The notes under the pieces: model-generated
Databases searched by the model: none
The model's input: the letters and a program-made list of their open reading frames with translations, nothing else
What the model was told of the DNA's origin: nothing
Shown here: piece by piece, positions 42,333 to 49,099 of the stretch
Numbering within the stretch: the first letter of the stretch is position 1
Layout of the letters: the number at the start of each line of letters is the position of its first letter
Source of the DNA: Pseudomonadales bacterium
GTDB taxonomy: Bacteria > Pseudomonadota > Gammaproteobacteria > Pseudomonadales > JAHRWD01
Reading direction: 5' to 3'
NCBI GenBank assembly: GCA_029210125.1
Contig: JARGPR010000016.1
Coordinates: forward strand, 1 to 49,099
Length of the DNA: 49,099 nucleotides
Position numbers and translations under genes: made by a program

Positions 42333-43889
42333 ATGGCTGTTGATAGCACACTTGAACTCTACACCACGTTATTTGGTTGGCTGTTCTATAACAGTATTTG
42401 GGATGTGCTGGTGGCAACCGGTATTGTGTTTTTACCGTTCTTGGGTATTTTGCTGGATACCATTATTCGTTCGTATGCAGGTGAAGATGCAGAAGAAGCT
42501 GGCAATACGACCTTGCGTATTGTTGAGGTGGAGTTTTTTGTTGCCTTTTTTGTGATTCTGATTGCCGCCGTACCGGCAACCCCACTGAACGCTGTCGATC
42601 TTTCGTTTACCCCTCGGGCGGTGATTGGAACGCCTGCTCAGCCAGTGGCAACGGTTAATAATTCGCGCACCACTTATGGTGGTGGAATTTCGTTTAATGC
42701 TGCACCGGTTGCGGTAAATGTGCCGGTGTTTTGGTTTGCGGTGATGAGTTTTAGCTCCGGCTTTAATCGCGCGGTGATGGATGATGTGCCGCCAACGTTA
42801 GATTTTCGTGGCTATGTCGATGAGTTGCGCGATGCGTCCATTCAAGATCCTAATTTGCAACATGAGATCAACGATTTTTTTCGAGACTGTTTTGTTGAGG
42901 CTCGATCCAAATACCTGGCCGAACGTCCTAGTAGTGCAGCAATTACTTCGTTGCTGAATCGTTATGGTGGTACCGACACCGACTGGATAGGCTCACACGT
43001 GTATCAGGAAATACCGGGATACTACGATAGCATTCGTGCCGATACTGTGAGGGAGGGTTATCCCTGGTCGGCACTCCGGGATGTGGAGTGGGACGCGACT
43101 AATAATCCTGTTTATGGAAAGCCCTTTTGCACCGAGTGGTGGGAGGGAATACAGCAAGCGATTCTCAATGAGTTGGGTGATCTTGATTTGCTGTCTGCGG
43201 CCGCTGAACCGGGTTGGGACCCTGCACCACGTCGTGATGCGGTGATTCAGATTGCGCTGATTAACTCACCGCCGCGTTGGACCACACGGGGCTATGACTT
43301 CGCTTACGGCAATATGGTGGATTTCAGTGTTGGCGATCCAGGCATTATGGTGTCGGTGCAAAACGCAGCGCAACAAGGTTTGGCTGCATACGGCCTTGGA
43401 AAAACCAGCGTATCTTTTGCAGCTTATTTGCGTGTATTTCTTGAGGCAGCTCCTATGGTTCAGTCGCTAATTTTGATGGGCCTCTATGCGTTATTACCAT
43501 TCTTTATTTTGATCAGTCGCTACAAGTTTTCGTTGTTGATTCTTGGCGCACTAATTTTGTTTGCGGTTAAGTTCTGGACGGTTTTGTGGTTCTTTGCCTG
43601 GTGGGTGGATCAAAATTTAATTCAAGCGTTTTATCCCGACCCTGGCAGTGTAACCACGTTGTTCAGTACTGACCTCACTCTCAAGCGCATCATCCTTAAT
43701 TTTTTAACAGGCGGACTGTATCTCGTATTGCCTTTATTGCTATCTGTTTATCTGGGCTTGGCAGGCATTCGTGCTGCGTCACAGCTTGATGGGGCCACTC
43801 AGGCAATTACTCGTGGTACTGCAGGTGCCGGGCGTATCAATCCAAGGTTAGGTGGTCGATTTAAGGGAAAGAAAGGAGCAAGAAAATGA
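42333..43889 (+). CDS. traG: TraG N-terminal-domain mating protein
   Basis: This is a 518-residue inner-membrane protein with the TraG N-terminal domain (PF07916). Hydrophobic segments lie at about 16-50, 66-84 and, towards the end, three or four between about 375 and 480. The family region near the start reads LYTTLFGWLFYNSIWDV. TraG-like proteins act in pilus assembly and mating-pair stabilisation. F-type TraG has a further C-terminal exclusion domain that is absent here, which is usual for ICE versions. Its stop overlaps the next ATG by 4 bases. Confidence 0.85.
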   Translation: MAVDSTLELYTTLFGWLFYNSIWDVLVATGIVFLPFLGILLDTIIRSYAGEDAEEAGNTTLRIVEVEFFVAFFVILIAAVPATPLNAVDLSFTPRAVIGTPAQPVATVNNSRTTYGGGISFNAAPVAVNVPVFWFAVMSFSSGFNRAVMDDVPPTLDFRGYVDELRDASIQDPNLQHEINDFFRDCFVEARSKYLAERPSSAAITSLLNRYGGTDTDWIGSHVYQEIPGYYDSIRADTVREGYPWSALRDVEWDATNNPVYGKPFCTEWWEGIQQAILNELGDLDLLSAAAEPGWDPAPRRDAVIQIALINSPPRWTTRGYDFAYGNMVDFSVGDPGIMVSVQNAAQQGLAAYGLGKTSVSFAAYLRVFLEAAPMVQSLILMGLYALLPFFILISRYKFSLLILGALILFAVKFWTVLWFFAWWVDQNLIQAFYPDPGSVTTLFSTDLTLKRIILNFLTGGLYLVLPLLLSVYLGLAGIRAASQLDGATQAITRGTAGAGRINPRLGGRFKGKKGARK

Positions 43890-44104
43890 CACTGCCAGCC
43901 AACCTAACAGTTATCAACAGTGGCTATTGCTGTCTCAATAGCACCCTACATATCAGGATCAACGCCTTGGCGTGGTATGCAGTGATTTCTACCGAAACAC
44001 TGAATGATCTGAGTTCACTCACCCAACCGGGGAGCTTGTTGCCCCGACTGGGTCAGCCGCTCCTTTTATTAAATCAACTCATTGAACCAGGAGCATTGCT
44101 ATGA
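43886..44104 (+). CDS. Small unknown gene between traG and DUF3577
   Basis: The frame encodes 72 residues. Its ATG overlaps the traG stop (ATGA) and its stop overlaps the DUF3577 start (ATGA), with GAAAGGAGCAAGAAA ahead of it. Such double coupling argues for a real gene despite no recognisable family. The product has no clear signal peptide or membrane segment and carries two adjacent Cys (GYCC, about 12-15). A 24-base piece of its coding sequence (43920-43943) matches the non-coding region at 1379-1402. Confidence 0.55.
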   Translation: MTLPANLTVINSGYCCLNSTLHIRINALAWYAVISTETLNDLSSLTQPGSLLPRLGQPLLLLNQLIEPGALL

Positions 44105-44574
44105 GTAAACCCACTGAAAATACTAACAAACCCTCTGCCTCCGCAGAGAACAACCGGTACTTTAACGAGTATGCCAATGGCATCGGCTATCTAAACAGCA
44201 TTCGTGAATTCGGTGCTGAAGGTAAGCTCAAGCGATATGCGGCTCAAGTATCAGTTATCCAAGGTCCAGCGGAAAATGTGCATTATGAGTATCACGATCT
44301 CATTATCTCGTCTGAAACCGTCCTCGGTGTTGTTCTTGAACATCGGGAGGCGATCGAAGCTGAGGAGGCTAATGTGCTGATTCGTTTTAATATGGCTAAC
44401 CCTCGTGCCAAGGCATTCATCTATAAACAAGGTGAGCGTGCTGGTGAATTAGGGGCTGCAATAGGTGGCTTCTTGACGCGAATTCACTCCATGAAAATTA
44501 ACGGTGAGCTGGTCTATGAAGACCAGCGCACTTTTGATGATCAGGAGGGGACGTCTCAAGTCGCAAACGGATAA
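44101..44574 (+). CDS. DUF3577 / STY4534-family ICE protein
   Basis: This is a 157-residue soluble protein of the DUF3577 family (also called STY4534-type ICE replication proteins). The family signature is YFNEYANGIGYLNSIREF (about 20-37), followed by YAAQVSVIQGP and, near the end, GGFLTRIHSMKINGELVYE. Members resemble single-strand-binding-type OB folds, and an involvement in element DNA processing is supposed rather than shown. It closes transfer operon 3, coupled to the 72-residue gene by an ATGA overlap. The radC leader starts about 50 bases later. Confidence 0.82.
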   Translation: MSKPTENTNKPSASAENNRYFNEYANGIGYLNSIREFGAEGKLKRYAAQVSVIQGPAENVHYEYHDLIISSETVLGVVLEHREAIEAEEANVLIRFNMANPRAKAFIYKQGERAGELGAAIGGFLTRIHSMKINGELVYEDQRTFDDQEGTSQVANG

Positions 44575-44625
44575 CACGCCACCAGGGCAGTATTGTTTTT
44601 TGCATTAGTATACTGTCCATTTCAT

Positions 44626-44691
44626 CCTTATGGGAACTACCGTTCCCATAAGGGCCTGGTGTGTTCCCTATTCTCATGGGAGCACATCATG
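44626..44691 (+). promoter_or_regulatory. Tandem-hairpin leader over the radC ribosome binding site
   Basis: Hairpin 1 is a perfect 12-base stem, CCTTATGGGAAC (44626-44637) with GTTCCCATAAGG (44642-44653), loop TACC. Hairpin 2 is a 9-base stem, TGTGTTCCC (44660-44668) with GGGAGCACA (44678-44686), with one G-U pair; its right arm is the radC ribosome binding site. GTTCCC occurs in both hairpin 1 (right arm) and hairpin 2 (left arm), so GGGAAC of hairpin 1 could pair with either, giving two exclusive folds, one of which frees the site. Confidence 0.6.
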
Positions 44692-45180
44692 AAAACCGTT
44701 AAACCTTCGAATGAACTGTATACCTCAGAAACGACATTCGAGCAGGAAAACCAGTTGATTGCTGAAGCCAAACATCTGCTATATGCACGATTGCAAACAC
44801 GCGATCAGGTGTTTACTTCACCACAGGCAACACGGGATTATTTGTGTTTGCAGTTATCAGAGCGACAACAAGAAGTATTTTGTTGTTTGTTTTTGGATAG
44901 TCAGCACCGATTGATCGAATATCAAGAATTGTTTGTGGGTACGATAGACGGCTGCAGTGTATATCCTCGCGAGGTCGTTAAAGCCGCGTTGAAAGTAAAT
45001 GCTGCCGCTGTTATTTTTGCCCACAACCACCCGTCGGGTGTGGCTGAACCAAGCATGGCCGATCAGCGTATTACTGAACGGCTGACGAGTGCTTTAGGTC
45101 TGCTGGATATTCGGGTATTGGATCACTTTGTTATCGGTGATAACACAGCAGTTTCATTTGCTGAGCGTGGATTGCTTTAG
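44689..45180 (+). CDS. radC: RadC-family JAB-domain protein
   Basis: This is a 163-residue RadC-like protein (MPN/JAB metalloprotease fold), common on ICEs and plasmids. The metal site is complete: Glu in QELFVGT (about 80), HNHPSG (112-117) and Asp in MADQR (about 125). The N-terminal HhH part of chromosomal RadC is missing, as usual for mobile-element versions. Despite the name, a DNA repair role is not established; the biochemical activity is unknown. ATG at 44689 was chosen because GGGAG at 44678-44682 is 6 bases away; a frame from 44593 would run through the leader hairpins. Confidence 0.87.
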   Translation: MKTVKPSNELYTSETTFEQENQLIAEAKHLLYARLQTRDQVFTSPQATRDYLCLQLSERQQEVFCCLFLDSQHRLIEYQELFVGTIDGCSVYPREVVKAALKVNAAAVIFAHNHPSGVAEPSMADQRITERLTSALGLLDIRVLDHFVIGDNTAVSFAERGLL

Positions 45181-45191
45181 TCAATCAATCT

Positions 45192-45227
45192 AAACGCCTA
45201 TGGGACTTTTGTTTCGTAGGCGTTTTT
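45192..45227. terminator. Terminator after radC, between convergent genes
   Basis: AAACGCCTA (45192-45200) pairs with TAGGCGTTT (45217-45225), extended by TG/CG, and TTTTT (45223-45227) follows. It ends the radC transcript; the convergent minus-strand gene stops at 45230, so it may serve it weakly as well. Confidence 0.8.
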
Positions 45228-45229
45228 CT

Positions 45230-45448
45230 CTATGGCTTTTCCTCATATAAACCATCGATACGCTTGACTGGATCAAGCTCGCCCGTGCGGTAGTTATACC
45301 AGATGTTTTGATCGGTCGGCGCGCTATCATCTACATCGTCTCCGCCGTCGATGATGTCCACTATAAACAGAATCGCACGATAGCAATAACCCATAATGCT
45401 TAATACCAAGGTTATCAGCAGCACGAAAAGGAGTTTTACCCAGCGCAT
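45230..45448 (-). CDS. Small membrane protein of unknown function
   Basis: This is a 72-residue protein with one N-terminal membrane segment or signal anchor (MRWVKLLFVLLITLVLSIMGYCY), then an acidic stretch with DGGDDVDD and the end YNYRTGELDPVKRIDGLY. I recognise no family. ATG at 45448 has AGAGGG 8 bases upstream on its strand and comes 4 bases after the stop of the next gene upstream (45453), so the two form a small operon. A longer frame from 45484 overlaps that gene and lacks a ribosome site. Confidence 0.62.
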   Translation of the reverse strand: MRWVKLLFVLLITLVLSIMGYCYRAILFIVDIIDGGDDVDDSAPTDQNIWYNYRTGELDPVKRIDGLYEEKP

Positions 45449-45452
45449 AGTA

Positions 45453-45692
45453 TTAGCCCTCTTTGAGTGGGCGCTTAAAAACACAAGTAAGTTTAGCGCT
45501 ACCTTTGGCGCAATTAACCAGTTCCCACTGCTGTTGACCCAATTTATTCAGTGTTTGGGTAAGCGCGTCGTCATTGCCTAGCATAGGGTAGGTTTTGACC
45601 AGGTACTCCCAGTTTTGTCCCGCAATTGCAGATGTAGACAAGAGCAGCATGGTCAAGAGGTAAGAAATACGGAGTGAGCTATGAGTAAACAT
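45453..45692 (-). CDS. Small exported protein with DUF4177-like motif
   Basis: This is a 79-residue exported protein. A signal peptide (about 1-24, ending SAIA) is followed by WEYLVKTYPML, LNKLGQQQWELVNC and LTCVFKRP. The order W-E-Y, L-N-x-x-G-x-x-G/Q-W-E-L-V, then F-K-R is that of the DUF4177 family of small proteins. Two Cys (about 59 and 69) could form a disulfide. The role is unknown. AGGAG lies 8 bases before the ATG on its strand. Confidence 0.68.
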   Translation of the reverse strand: MFTHSSLRISYLLTMLLLSTSAIAGQNWEYLVKTYPMLGNDDALTQTLNKLGQQQWELVNCAKGSAKLTCVFKRPLKEG

Positions 45693-45790
45693 CCATTGTT
45701 CTCCTTTTAGGGGAAGAGCCCATTTGGGATGCGGCTATTGTACTGCATTTACACTAATAAAATGAGGTTCTGAGGTCACATTTCTGATAG

Positions 45791-46342
45791 TTATTTATCA
45801 ATATGGTCGCGTAAAGTACTCCATATAAGATGAAGGTCCAAGCCTGTTTGGTGGGCAATCTTTAAAAATCGCTGACGTTCTTCGAGTTGTTTATGGTGTT
45901 GCCATAGTTTCCAGACTAGATGATCGGTCTCCTCATTACACGAAGGTGGCCTTCCACTTCCAACCCCTCGAATATTTAGAATATTTCGACGCCGGGAAAA
46001 TTCAGATGCGTGCATACCGAATAGTCGACGCATAAGCACCAATGGTGCGCCGTGCAAAAGGTAAGTATCTTCGATCTCTTGTTCTTCTCGCTTGGATTCT
46101 AGTTCCTTAATTTGTCGTTTTAACGCAGAAGTGTTGATGTCGATAAGCAAATAATGTCGTGCACGACTAACAAGGAACGTTTGTTCAGTGAGATTGAGTT
46201 TGGATAGTGTGGTGAGTAGTTCGTCTGAGAGTTTGTGTGTTTCAAAATGAATGGATTGAAGTGATTCTAGGGATGACATCAATTTTTTAGCCGCAGATCG
46301 GCACATCTTTTCTTCGAAATTTCCCATAAATTGTAACTCCAT
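45791..46342 (-). CDS. DUF2857 / STY4526-family ICE protein
   Basis: This is a 183-residue soluble protein of the DUF2857 family, found in the same class of elements. A helical N-terminal half is followed by the conserved region: LMRRLFGMHASEFSRRRNILN (about 101-121), then GSGRPPSC (about 128-135) and LVWKLWQHH. The middle looks like a small DNA-binding helical unit with the Arg-rich turn, so a regulatory role is possible; this is inferred. The start is ATG 46342, with AGGGA about 4 bases upstream, or ATG 46327, with GGAG 9 bases upstream; the sequence does not decide. It is divergent from the gene at 46612. Confidence 0.75.
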   Translation of the reverse strand: MELQFMGNFEEKMCRSAAKKLMSSLESLQSIHFETHKLSDELLTTLSKLNLTEQTFLVSRARHYLLIDINTSALKRQIKELESKREEQEIEDTYLLHGAPLVLMRRLFGMHASEFSRRRNILNIRGVGSGRPPSCNEETDHLVWKLWQHHKQLEERQRFLKIAHQTGLDLHLIWSTLRDHIDK

Positions 46343-46420
46343 CGTTCCCTGACAGTCGGTCAGTCCATGTTGTTAATAAGCAATTCAATACTATTGATAG
46401 TGCAGGTAAATGACGTTGAG

Positions 46421-46517
46421 AAACTTTACAAAAATGTAAGAAAGTTTAATAAAAAACGGATTAAAACCTAGGTTTTAGGCATTGGTATTGAGGTTTGTGG
46501 GAAATAATTCCTATAAT
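46421..46517 (+). promoter_or_regulatory. Intergenic region with dyads and a promoter for the 46612 gene
   Basis: The gap between DUF2857 and the 46612 gene holds AAACTTT (46421-46427) with AAAGTTT (46441-46447), the 16-base palindrome at 46462-46477 (TAAAACCTAGGTTTTA) and the dyad GGAAATAATTCC (46500-46511). The latter lies in the 18-base spacer between TTGAGG (46488-46493) and a perfect TATAAT (46512-46517). The arrangement suggests regulator binding on a divergent control region. Confidence 0.5.
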
Positions 46518-46611
46518 AATTCGACTATTGAAGTGGGGTTTCAGGGTGTTACGCTGTTGATTATCAAAAAGTTTTTTTCTTATCGGAAAGAAAAACTGTA
46601 TACCATGGAGG

Positions 46612-47607
46612 GTGATAGTTGGATTATTTCGGCTTTTCTTCTGTGAGATATTCTGCCTGGTGATCTATCTAACTCAGATTGTTAAGTACACATTTTGCCT
46701 TGTTAGTATGGTTCTAACGGGCATGTTTTCTCTTTCTTTGTCGGGTTTTTATTTCAGTGATGCTGTGGTTGATGGTGGTTTAAATAAAAGCCTTTTGTCA
46801 GCATGTTTGTTTATTTTGATCGGGGTTTGTATCGATTTTGGTAAATATTTATTTTGGTCTGAAAGGAAACGTAGCTATTTCTATGGCGTTATTGCATTGG
46901 TTCTCACAGGATTTTCGTTATTAGCTAGTTGTGCATTTTTTCTTTCTTCGGAGTTTATCGAGATCAACAAATCCCGATTGGTGTCCATGGAATATAAGGC
47001 ATTTCAAGAGAAGGTTGATGCAGTTAAGCAGGAAATAAATTACCACGAACGTTTGTTGGAGAAGCGTTTGAATAGTGAATATCACCAACAGTGGGTTGAA
47101 GGGGAAAAAAATGCTGAGAGAATACGTGAACTAAAAGGCTCATTAATAAAATCGATGGAGCTATCTGTAGATGTTGGCAGAGATGTGGCGATACAAACAG
47201 TGCCGATTACCCGCTTCTTCACAGTGTTAGGGCGAGTATTTGATGTTAGTACGGAGTTGGTAAGGAATATTTTCTATGGCTTGCTGGCTTTGTTGCTAGA
47301 AGTCATTACCTTAGGGGCGATCAGTCTGGCAAACTCGGTGTGGCGTGATGAACGAATAGTAAATACAGGAACAGATAACGATACAATAATAGAAACGACC
47401 ATGGATGATCCTGAGGCGCGGAAGAAGATGGCTTGCCTCGCCGACGATATTATTCAGGGTAGGGCGCAGCCCGTTATTCGGAAGATCAAGGCGGCAAGCT
47501 ATGCACTTAATATCGATCAGATTAGGCAAGTTCTGATGAACTTGTATCTGGCGGGAGTGATTGAAAAAGACTCGCGTAACAGTTACAAATTGACGGAGTC
47601 CGAATAG
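46612..47607 (+). CDS. Membrane protein with coiled coil and winged-helix-like tail
   Basis: This is a 331-residue protein of unknown family. About four membrane segments occupy residues 5-112, a coiled coil about 120-185 (FQEKVDAVKQEINYHERLLEKRL), another hydrophobic segment about 215-240, and a soluble C-terminus. The last 55 residues (VIRKIKAASYALNIDQIRQVLMNLYLAGVIEKD) look like a winged helix of the kind at the end of FtsK-like or membrane-bound regulators. The start is uncertain: GTG 46612 directly abuts GGAGG, which is poor spacing, and ATG 46708 lacks a clear site. A role in mating-pair control or signalling is only a guess. Confidence 0.6.
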   Translation: MIVGLFRLFFCEIFCLVIYLTQIVKYTFCLVSMVLTGMFSLSLSGFYFSDAVVDGGLNKSLLSACLFILIGVCIDFGKYLFWSERKRSYFYGVIALVLTGFSLLASCAFFLSSEFIEINKSRLVSMEYKAFQEKVDAVKQEINYHERLLEKRLNSEYHQQWVEGEKNAERIRELKGSLIKSMELSVDVGRDVAIQTVPITRFFTVLGRVFDVSTELVRNIFYGLLALLLEVITLGAISLANSVWRDERIVNTGTDNDTIIETTMDDPEARKKMACLADDIIQGRAQPVIRKIKAASYALNIDQIRQVLMNLYLAGVIEKDSRNSYKLTESE

Positions 47608-47815
47608 ACAAAACCGCTTAAGTGGGCCGCAGTTGACTGTCTCTATTAGCTGATTTCTGGAAGTCGAGTTGTTTTAAGGGTTCTTTGATGTAGATTTTGA
47701 AGTCCCTTTGTTGGGCAAACTGGTCATATCGTTGATATGGATCACTTTGCAAGCTTTACGAAGCGGTATTCTTGCGTTACTGTTAATTTGTTGGATCATT
47801 ACTGTTTGTGGAAAT

Positions 47816-48196
47816 ATGGTAAAGCAGAATTTAAAGTTTTTTAGCGTTGTTTGGCTGATGTTGGCGATAGTTAGCCAGTCATTTGCTTCTGCTCCCCCAT
47901 CCTGTATGGATATGCATTCCGGGACTCAAACGGTAATGGTGGATAGCATGACCGCAGCCGATCATGTGGCCCATTCACATCAATCTGTCGCTACCTTCAA
48001 AGATTCTCATGTGGTCAATGACTGCTGTGAAGGGAAGGTCTGTTCGATGGCCAGTTGTTATTCGTTATCTGCAATGATTGTTGCTATCTATTCCCCGATA
48101 AGTACTGACTTATCAAGTTTGGATCTCCTCGACTATACGGCTGCCTATTCTGGCGTTGAGCCAATTTCCCTTTATCGTCCTCCCATTTCCCGTTAA
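47816..48196 (+). CDS. Cys/His-rich periplasmic protein of a copper-type cassette
   Basis: This is a 126-residue exported protein. The signal peptide (about 1-26, ending SFASA) precedes a mature part rich in Met, His and Cys: CMDMHSG, DHVAHSHQ and NDCCEGKVCSMASC (about 75-88). The tail reads ISLYRPPISR. Proteins of this sort (CopL or DUF2946-like) accompany copper or divalent-metal pumps and may bind metal in the periplasm. The next genes (DUF411, TolC-like) support a copper context. ATG at 47816 begins a good signal peptide; the frame extends upstream to 47708 as hydrophobic sequence with no ribosome site. Confidence 0.62.
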   Translation: MVKQNLKFFSVVWLMLAIVSQSFASAPPSCMDMHSGTQTVMVDSMTAADHVAHSHQSVATFKDSHVVNDCCEGKVCSMASCYSLSAMIVAIYSPISTDLSSLDLLDYTAAYSGVEPISLYRPPISR

Positions 48197-48322
48197 TACA
48201 GGGTAAGTACGCCTGAAATTTGGGTGTTTCCCCCTTTGTTATCTAACGGGAGTTAAATAGCTCCCACTAATACCAGTTTCAAGCTGACCTAAACTCGGGT
48301 TGCTTTGCAATGGGAGAATGCC

Positions 48323-48841
48323 ATGCCATTCATATTAAAACGCCTAAGTTACCTATTTTTATTGATTCCGCTGATTGGGCTGGTCGCGTGCTCAGACGCT
48401 TCGAAAACTTCTTTAAACGGGGCATCATCAAGTGAGTCTACCGTGACGTTGGATGTTTACAAGAGCCGCAGTTGTGGATGTTGTAGTAAATGGATTGATC
48501 ACATAAAGCAGGATGGTTTTTCTGCAAATCTTCATCATCCGGCTGATCTAAATGCTGTTAAAAACAAATACGGGATTTTGCCTCAATATCAATCTTGCCA
48601 CACTGCGGTATCTAGTACGGGCTATGTATTTGAGGGGCATATTCCCTCCCGCTTTATCAAGCAATTCCTAGAAAGTCCGCCTGAAGATGCTATCGGTCTG
48701 AGTGTGCCAGGAATGCCGTTGGGTAGTCCGGGGATGGAAATGGGGGATCGTTTTAGTCCATATCATGTGATGTTGGTGAAAAAGGACGGTACTACTGAGG
48801 TATATGCAAACGTCGCATCCCTTGAGGAGCAGCATCAATGA
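48323..48841 (+). CDS. DUF411 metal-binding lipoprotein
   Basis: This is a 172-residue DUF411 protein. The signal peptide ends in a lipobox, GLVAC (Cys about 23), so it should be a lipoprotein. The domain (about 41-160) starts LDVYKSRSCGCCSKWIDH, with the CGCC metal motif, and continues with YQSCHTAVSSTGYVFEGHIP and a Met-rich PGMPLGSPGMEMG. DUF411 proteins occur in copper and silver resistance cassettes and probably bind or deliver Cu(I) in the periplasm. ATG at 48323 has GGGAG 6 bases upstream. The stop overlaps the next ATG by 4 bases. Confidence 0.83.
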   Translation: MPFILKRLSYLFLLIPLIGLVACSDASKTSLNGASSSESTVTLDVYKSRSCGCCSKWIDHIKQDGFSANLHHPADLNAVKNKYGILPQYQSCHTAVSSTGYVFEGHIPSRFIKQFLESPPEDAIGLSVPGMPLGSPGMEMGDRFSPYHVMLVKKDGTTEVYANVASLEEQHQ

Positions 48842-49099
48842 TCAACAACTCAAAATACCAAATACGCCCATTGTGTGCAGCGTTCGCGCTGGTTTGGAGC
48901 GGCATGTCAGTCGAGTTGCATGCGGAGCAATACAGTTTGCTGGAAGCCATCGAAAAAGCGCAATCACAAGACCCATGGCTTGATGGGAGCCGATTTCGTC
49001 AGGAAAACCTAGAATCTTTGAGTGTCAATGCGGGAACACTGCCTGATCCGACGGTCAGTCTCGGGCTTGCTAATTTACCCATCGATAGCTTCGATTTTG
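48838..49099 (+). CDS. TolC-family outer-membrane efflux protein, start only
   Basis: The frame is open from ATG 48838 to the window end (87 codons) and so is incomplete. A signal peptide (about 1-29, ending ELHAE) is followed by YSLLEAIEKAQSQDPWL and, later, NAGTLPDPTVSLGLANLP, both typical of TolC/CusC-type outer-membrane channels of metal efflux systems. It overlaps the DUF411 stop (ATGA), so it belongs to the same operon, presumably followed by adaptor and pump genes of a Cus-like system beyond the window. Confidence 0.75.
   Translation, partial: MINNSKYQIRPLCAAFALVWSGMSVELHAEQYSLLEAIEKAQSQDPWLDGSRFRQENLESLSVNAGTLPDPTVSLGLANLPIDSFDF

Larger units (their letters stand above)
1..49099. mobile_element. 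Interior of a PFGI-1/ICEHin1056-type integrative and conjugative element
   Basis: Three blocks of type G transfer genes (2082-7540, 20782-28037, 39162-44574) appear in the order usual for this ICE family, and almost every member can be matched to a family specific to these elements. Cargo occupies the junctions: defence at 7541-20780 and metal resistance at 28048-38940, with a second metal cassette beginning at 47816. A small tyrosine recombinase sits at the left. I saw no attachment site, tRNA gene or replication/partition module, so both element ends lie outside the window. That it is an intact, mobile element is inferred; every transfer gene seen has an open frame. Confidence 0.85.

Noticed and set aside
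1-49099. CRISPR arrays, tRNA or rRNA genes, insertion sequences
   Set aside because: No regularly spaced repeats, no cloverleaf or rRNA-like sequence and no transposase were found by reading both strands.

Overview
The window reads as the interior of one large integrative and conjugative element (ICE) of the PFGI-1 / ICEHin1056 type (MPF type G transfer system), from a gammaproteobacterium. The assignment rests on an almost complete, ordered set of the small 'integrating conjugative element' families: PilL/TIGR03748, TIGR03759, a VirB1-like transglycosylase, TIGR03765, TraD/TIGR03743, TIGR03747, RAQPRD, TIGR03758, TIGR03745, TIGR03750, TIGR03746, TIGR03749, TIGR03752, TIGR03751, the VirB4/TraC ATPase TIGR03744, TIGR03757, TIGR03756, TIGR03755, a TraG N-terminal protein, DUF3577 and DUF2857. 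I cannot name the genus. Neither attachment site nor the main replication/partition end is visible, so both window edges appear to lie inside the element.

Layout. 1-1550: a small tyrosine recombinase, then a structured non-coding stretch. 1552-7540: a small unknown gene, then transfer operon 1 (pilL to TIGR03747, including the coupling protein TraD). 7541-20780: a cargo block that reads as anti-phage defence. It holds an HTH regulator, an SNF2-type helicase, an AIPR protein with a nuclease-like N-terminus, a type III Mod methyltransferase, a type III Res helicase-nuclease, a broken small gene, and then two TcmP proteins flanking a DUF5131 (Gp37/Gp68) three-cysteine protein. 20782-28037: transfer operon 2 (RAQPRD to the TraC/VirB4 ATPase). 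28048-38940: a heavy-metal cargo block, nearly all on the minus strand. It holds a cytochrome c/FTR1 permease, a CDF transporter, a CzcI-like protein, CzcCBA, a PII-like protein, a small DUF6316-like protein and a CzcD-like transporter, with a divergent CadR/PbrR-type MerR regulator. 39162-44574: transfer operon 3 (TIGR03757 to DUF3577). 44689-47607: radC, two small secreted or membrane proteins, DUF2857 and a membrane protein with a winged-helix-like tail. 47816-49099: the start of a second, probably copper, cassette (Cys/His-rich periplasmic protein, DUF411 lipoprotein, start of a TolC-family protein).

How it works together. The three transfer operons together encode the mating pore, pilus-assembly proteins, ATPase and coupling protein. 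A perfect 10-mer, TGAAAGCTTT, lies 66-81 bases upstream of the first codon of each of the three operons, which suggests one shared transfer regulator. The two cargo blocks occupy the junctions between transfer operons. The metal block carries two near-identical MerR-type promoters (9-3-9 dyad inside a 19-base spacer), so the CadR/PbrR-like protein probably controls both the CDF transporter and the FTR1 permease.

Most notable points: the composite SNF2 / AIPR / Mod / Res plus TcmP-DUF5131-TcmP defence locus, the shared transfer-operon motif, two tandem-hairpin leaders that bury the ribosome binding site of radC and of the gene at 1552, and a Rho-independent terminator for the FTR1 transcript located inside the merR coding sequence.
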